A stretch of DNA of 8,418 nucleotides from Novosphingobium sp. (GTDB taxonomy: Bacteria; Pseudomonadota; Alphaproteobacteria; Sphingomonadales; Sphingomonadaceae), in NCBI GenBank assembly GCA_020853995.1, contig JADYXV010000233.1, positions 1 through 8,418 on the forward strand. Direction: 5' to 3'. The notes under the pieces were generated by a model. It was not told where the DNA came from and ran no database searches. It worked only from the letters and a program-made list of their open reading frames with translations. Below are positions 5,309-8,418 of this stretch, piece after piece. Each line of letters begins with the position of its first letter. Within the stretch, counting starts at the first letter, position 1. The translations under genes were made by a program, and so were the position numbers.

Positions 5309-7876
5309 CTACATCTGCCGCGCAACCCAATCGCCGCGCACCCAGTTGTGGGCCTTGTTCTTGATGGGGTCGATCACGACCAGGTTGATCCAGCCGTTTT
5401 CTACCAGCTTGCCCACTGCATCATGGGCCAGCACGATGTCCTGAACCCGTTGCAGCGGGGCCGCGATGATCACACACAAACGACGCGGGGTGTGATAAGG
5501 CGTGCCATCATCGCGGAACAGCGATTGACGCGGCAGGCCGGTGCACAGATCACCGCCGCTGCCTTGTACCACGCCAAACCCGCCGACGACGTTCTGGGTA
5601 GTCTTGTCGCCCGCGCCATAAGCCTGGTTGTCGATAGTCGAGAACAGATACTGGTTGTTGATCCATTGCCCGACAATCATCGGTGCGGTCATGATCGCGG
5701 TGAGGGCACTGGCGTCTTCGTCCTGCCGCCAGTCATAGCTGTGCAGGAAGGCGCTGCCGCCAAGATCGATGTCCTTGGTCATCGTGCGTGGGGCAACGAT
5801 GAAGGCAGCATTGCCCGAAAGACCCCATTCAGGCCGCACCTCGCCCCAATGGGCCGCTCCTGTCAGCAAATCATCCGCACCGCGCCCCAGCGCCTTGGCG
5901 CGTTCCTCGCGTGCCAAAGCACCTGCACGGACCAGCGCGCGTTCAAGCTGTTCAAGATCCGCCCTGTGGCTGGCGGGCACAAACTGGCGGTCAAACACGC
6001 TGACGATGTCTTGCGTGGTATCGTGCTGGGCGGCAATGAACCACGTGTCTTGCGGCAGGGCGATGCCTTGCGCGGAAAGGCCTGCGCGCACATCGGCATC
6101 GTTCAGGATGCCCGCCATCAGCCGTGCGTTGGGGCCGCCGGGGTGGCCGCCGCATGCGCCGCAATCAAGGCTGGCGGCAAAGGCATTGTTGGTGGTGCAG
6201 CCACCGTGGCCGACCAGCGCCACCAGTCGCGCCGTTGCCCCGGTCAATCCGGTCAGCGCGAACATACCCTTTGCATAGGCGACCTTCTGATCAAGGCTGA
6301 AGGCCGGATCGTGATCATTGCAGGCCGTGGGCGTCAGTACCGCCCCGCGCTCGCCCACCACCGCGCGCCGCAACCGGTCGGTCAGGCGCGGTGCCAGCGT
6401 GCGGGCCAGCATGGCGATTGCGGCAAGCGGCTCTGTCGCCTCAGCTGTGGCAAAGCCGGTTGCGCCGCCTTTGGTGGCATCCAGCATGGCCTGTGCATCA
6501 CCCAGCGCGGCATGGCGCGAAAGCATGGCATCGGCCTGCGCCTCACGCCCCGGCACCGCGCGTTCGGGCACCACATGCGAAGGCGATAGCAGCACCGGCA
6601 ACTGGTTGCGCGTCGGCGCGGCACAGGCGGGGGTGATCGCGATGGGCAGTCCGAAGAACCCGGCATAGCCAAGCGTTGCATAAGCGCCCTGTGCCTCAAG
6701 CGCGCGGCGCATCGGTTCCGAACGCACATCGATGCAGAACACCAGTTGCGCTTGCGGGCGCTCGACATTCAATTCCCGCCACTGCGAGGCCTGTTCAAGT
6801 TTGGGCGCAATGGTGGAAAGATAGCTGGCTTCTGCGGCTTGCTGGAAGATCAGGCCAAGCGCGGTTTCATCCATCCTGGCGACATGGGCCAACCGGGCGC
6901 GGGCCTCCTCCGTCCATGTTCCGGCGGCATTGGCGGGCAGACCGAAGTGGCCCAATAGCGCAATTGTGGTGTCAACAACGGGCTTTGCTGCGGGCGTGAT
7001 GCGGTCTGCGCCGGTTGCGCTTTGCACCAGCGCGATCAGCGCCACCAGGTCTGTCATTGTCGCGGGCGCACCGGCACAGGCAGCAACGCCGCCATGTTCA
7101 TTGCGCCAGCGCAGATGGCCAGCCCAACCGGGCAGAGTGGCAACAAGGCCGCGCAGCCATGTAATGCGGTCATCGGGCGCAATGTCTGCGCGCCGCATGG
7201 CAATGCCGATCAGTTCCAGCGGGTCGGCAGGGGCCTTGGCAATCAGCGTCGCGCCTGTCTTGTCCGTCAGCCGCAACAGCGCAGGATCATGGGCCAGACT
7301 TTGCGAAACGCAATGGTACAGCCCGCGTTCACGGCCCTGCAAGGGGAGCGCTGCCTTGCGGTCAAAGAACGCGGCGATCCAGCGGGTCAGCACGGCAACA
7401 CCGGGTGCCAGCTGGCGGCCGCCAGACCTGCTATCATCAACCGGCCCATCTTTAACCGGCCCATCTTTAATCGGGAGTTCGTTCAGCCGTGCAAGCAGCA
7501 GGTCATAGGCGGTAAGATCGGGACCAAGCGATTCAAATGCGGTGTCCAGACCGCCAAGCGCGGCCACGGCCGCCTTGCGCAAGGCCACGTAATCAATCCG
7601 GCCATCTGCGGCCAGCACGCGCCATTGTGCCAGCGATAGCGATCCGCGTGCACCAAACAGCGCGCCTGCCTCGCTGATGGCCTGTTCGAACGGCAGGTCT
7701 TCAAAGCCCGACAGCGGGTTGACCGCAATCGCGCTGTCCAGCGGCCAAAGCGGGGCAACGGTTTGCGCGGCAATATCCAGCAGCGCGGAAAGTTCGGCAC
7801 GGGTTTCGGCATGATCGACAAAGGCTGCGGGGTGGCCAGAGATATTGGCGGCGAGCGTTCCGGTCTTGGCGTGCAT
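5309..7876 (-). CDS. dabA: DabA, cytoplasmic carbonic-anhydrase-like subunit of the DAB inorganic carbon transporter (DUF2309)
   Basis: DabA, with membrane partner DabB, traps CO2 as bicarbonate using energy from the cation gradient, raising cell inorganic carbon. The 855-residue protein is full length for the family (about 800-870). It keeps the zinc and catalytic residues of the beta-carbonic-anhydrase-like site: FCIDVRSE gives C381 and D383, GHGG gives H557, and the cysteine-rich DCGACGG gives C572. The H-to-C spacing of 15 matches the characterised Halothiobacillus protein (C351, D353, H524, C539). Other conserved stretches are PLDSAIAVNPLSG (45-57) and the C-terminal APMIVGQWINNQYLFSTIDN (731-750). 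The start at 7876 is chosen because AAGGA (7885-7889) precedes it by eight bases and it begins 4 bp after the dabB stop. A longer in-frame start at 7936 would overlap dabB. The last bases of dabB carry this ribosome site, which suggests translational coupling. A 15-bp in-frame duplication lies near residue 140. Confidence 0.93.
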   Translation of the reverse strand: MHAKTGTLAANISGHPAAFVDHAETRAELSALLDIAAQTVAPLWPLDSAIAVNPLSGFEDLPFEQAISEAGALFGARGSLSLAQWRVLAADGRIDYVALRKAAVAALGGLDTAFESLGPDLTAYDLLLARLNELPIKDGPVKDGPVDDSRSGGRQLAPGVAVLTRWIAAFFDRKAALPLQGRERGLYHCVSQSLAHDPALLRLTDKTGATLIAKAPADPLELIGIAMRRADIAPDDRITWLRGLVATLPGWAGHLRWRNEHGGVAACAGAPATMTDLVALIALVQSATGADRITPAAKPVVDTTIALLGHFGLPANAAGTWTEEARARLAHVARMDETALGLIFQQAAEASYLSTIAPKLEQASQWRELNVERPQAQLVFCIDVRSEPMRRALEAQGAYATLGYAGFFGLPIAITPACAAPTRNQLPVLLSPSHVVPERAVPGREAQADAMLSRHAALGDAQAMLDATKGGATGFATAEATEPLAAIAMLARTLAPRLTDRLRRAVVGERGAVLTPTACNDHDPAFSLDQKVAYAKGMFALTGLTGATARLVALVGHGGCTTNNAFAASLDCGACGGHPGGPNARLMAGILNDADVRAGLSAQGIALPQDTWFIAAQHDTTQDIVSVFDRQFVPASHRADLEQLERALVRAGALAREERAKALGRGADDLLTGAAHWGEVRPEWGLSGNAAFIVAPRTMTKDIDLGGSAFLHSYDWRQDEDASALTAIMTAPMIVGQWINNQYLFSTIDNQAYGAGDKTTQNVVGGFGVVQGSGGDLCTGLPRQSLFRDDGTPYHTPRRLCVIIAAPLQRVQDIVLAHDAVGKLVENGWINLVVIDPIKNKAHNWVRGDWVARQM
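7439..7468 (-). repeat. 15-bp in-frame tandem duplication inside dabA (KDGPV twice)
   Basis: AACCGGCCCATCTTT (plus strand) is present twice, head to tail, at 7439-7453 and 7454-7468, and a partial third unit begins at 7469. On the coding strand this gives IKDGPV-KDGPV-DD around residues 136-148. Because 15 is a multiple of three the reading frame is kept. The segment lies in a likely surface loop between the N-terminal helices and the rest of DabA. Confidence 0.8.
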
Positions 7877-7880
7877 CGGC

Positions 7881-8418
7881 TTAATCCTTCGGACCAGTGG
7901 AAAGGGCGTTTGGTGTGAGGGCAGGGGTGGGGGCACCTACATGCAGCAGGCGCGCAACGATGGCGGGGTGCAGGGCGTGTTCGCCCGAACCGATGCGCTG
8001 CTGGATGACCCATGCGCCAAGCAGCAGCGAGAGCAGCGCAAACTGGGCGAGTGGTGGCAGAAGCGGGGCGGCGGCATTGGCCTGGACCGTGCCAAGTGCG
8101 GCAAGGGCAGCGGCATTGAATGCGATCAGCACCAGAGGCACCGCCACAACCGCCAGACTGTGCAAGCTGTGGCCTGCGTTACGTCCGTTCTTGCCCATCG
8201 CCACGGTCAGCGCACCAAGCAAGGCGGTCAGCGCAAGGCCGAGCGGCAGAAGCGCAGATGCGGCGCTGGTGGTGATTGCCCAGCCCATGATAACGAGCAC
8301 AATCAGCGCGATGATGGCAGGGGCGGGGCGCGACAAGCCTTTGCGACCAACCGGAGCGGTTGAGACGGTGCCCGACGAGCCGAGGAACAACCAGGCCTTG
8401 AACAGGCCGTGGGCAACC
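7881..8418 (-). CDS. dabB: DabB, NuoL-like membrane subunit of the DAB inorganic carbon transporter, N-terminus cut by window edge
   Basis: DabB belongs to the proton-conducting membrane transporter family (NuoL/MrpA-like) and couples cation flow to DabA. Only the C-terminal 178 residues are in the window; the frame is open to the right edge. The visible start VAHGLFKAWLFLGSSGTVS carries the family's conserved HxLFKAxLFLxxG helix with its lysine. Hydrophobic segments follow, from about PAPAIIALIVLVIMGW through LLPLGLALTALLGALTVAMG, then AVVAVPLVLIAFNAAALAAL, then LAQFALLSLLLGAWVI. The tail is soluble and ends in a TAA at 7881-7883. The gene sits directly upstream of dabA on the same strand with a 4-bp gap, the classic dabB-dabA order. 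The membrane-antiporter motif alone would also fit NuoL or Mrp subunits; the adjacent dabA decides the name. Confidence 0.9.
   Translation of the reverse strand, partial: VAHGLFKAWLFLGSSGTVSTAPVGRKGLSRPAPAIIALIVLVIMGWAITTSAASALLPLGLALTALLGALTVAMGKNGRNAGHSLHSLAVVAVPLVLIAFNAAALAALGTVQANAAAPLLPPLAQFALLSLLLGAWVIQQRIGSGEHALHPAIVARLLHVGAPTPALTPNALSTGPKD

Noticed and set aside
5348..6589. Long plus-strand open frame (413 codons) opposite dabA
   Set aside because: It is antisense to a well-conserved gene with intact motifs, has a low-complexity Arg/Gly/Ala-rich product without recognisable domains, and is the usual GC-rich shadow frame.
7877..7936. A longer DabA start at 7936
   Set aside because: It would overlap the end of dabB by more than 50 bp, the added residues are proline-rich and unlike the family, and the ATG at 7876 has a good ribosome binding site.

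Overview
The window is GC-rich with dense coding. Its gene content and style point to an alphaproteobacterium, most likely a sphingomonad (Novosphingobium or a relative). The hints are the ParB variant with a GTRRHW motif, a GAF/PAS-LuxR regulator, and an intergenic CTTG-loop palindrome of a kind I recall from Sphingomonadales. This placement is inference, since there is no rRNA gene or other strong marker.

Left third (1-2340, minus strand): a partition locus. A type Ia ParA ATPase with an N-terminal MerR-like helix-turn-helix (1076-2278) is transcribed first, then a ParB whose C-terminus runs off the left edge (1-995). The 80-bp gap between them holds two adjacent 11-bp direct repeats with a palindromic core, a candidate centromere or operator. 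Upstream of parA, a 17-bp-spaced promoter lies largely inside an inverted repeat, the layout expected for ParA autoregulation. Such a locus suggests a large plasmid or chromid.

Middle (2493-5228, plus strand): three genes that read like ordinary metabolism and regulation. They are a classical-size SDR oxidoreductase that has alanine at the usual catalytic serine position, a CysQ-type 3'(2'),5'-bisphosphate nucleotidase, and a LuxR-type regulator with GAF-like and PAS-like sensor regions. Two near-identical small hairpins (GCTCC-N3-ATGGGAGC) precede cysQ and luxR. The one before luxR contains that gene's Shine-Dalgarno sequence. A 12-bp-arm palindromic repeat also lies between cysQ and luxR.

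Right part (5309-8418, minus strand): a dabB-dabA operon for dissolved inorganic carbon uptake. DabB (NuoL-like membrane subunit, N-terminus cut by the window edge) ends 4 bp before DabA starts. DabA is full length and keeps all four zinc ligands of the beta-carbonic-anhydrase-like site. It converges on luxR across a 38-bp hairpin that can serve as a terminator for both. The LuxR regulator is a plausible but unproven partner of the DAB system. I see no RNA genes, CRISPR array or insertion sequence. No gene-free stretch exceeds 300 bases; the longest, 2279-2492, holds the parA control region and the SDR leader.
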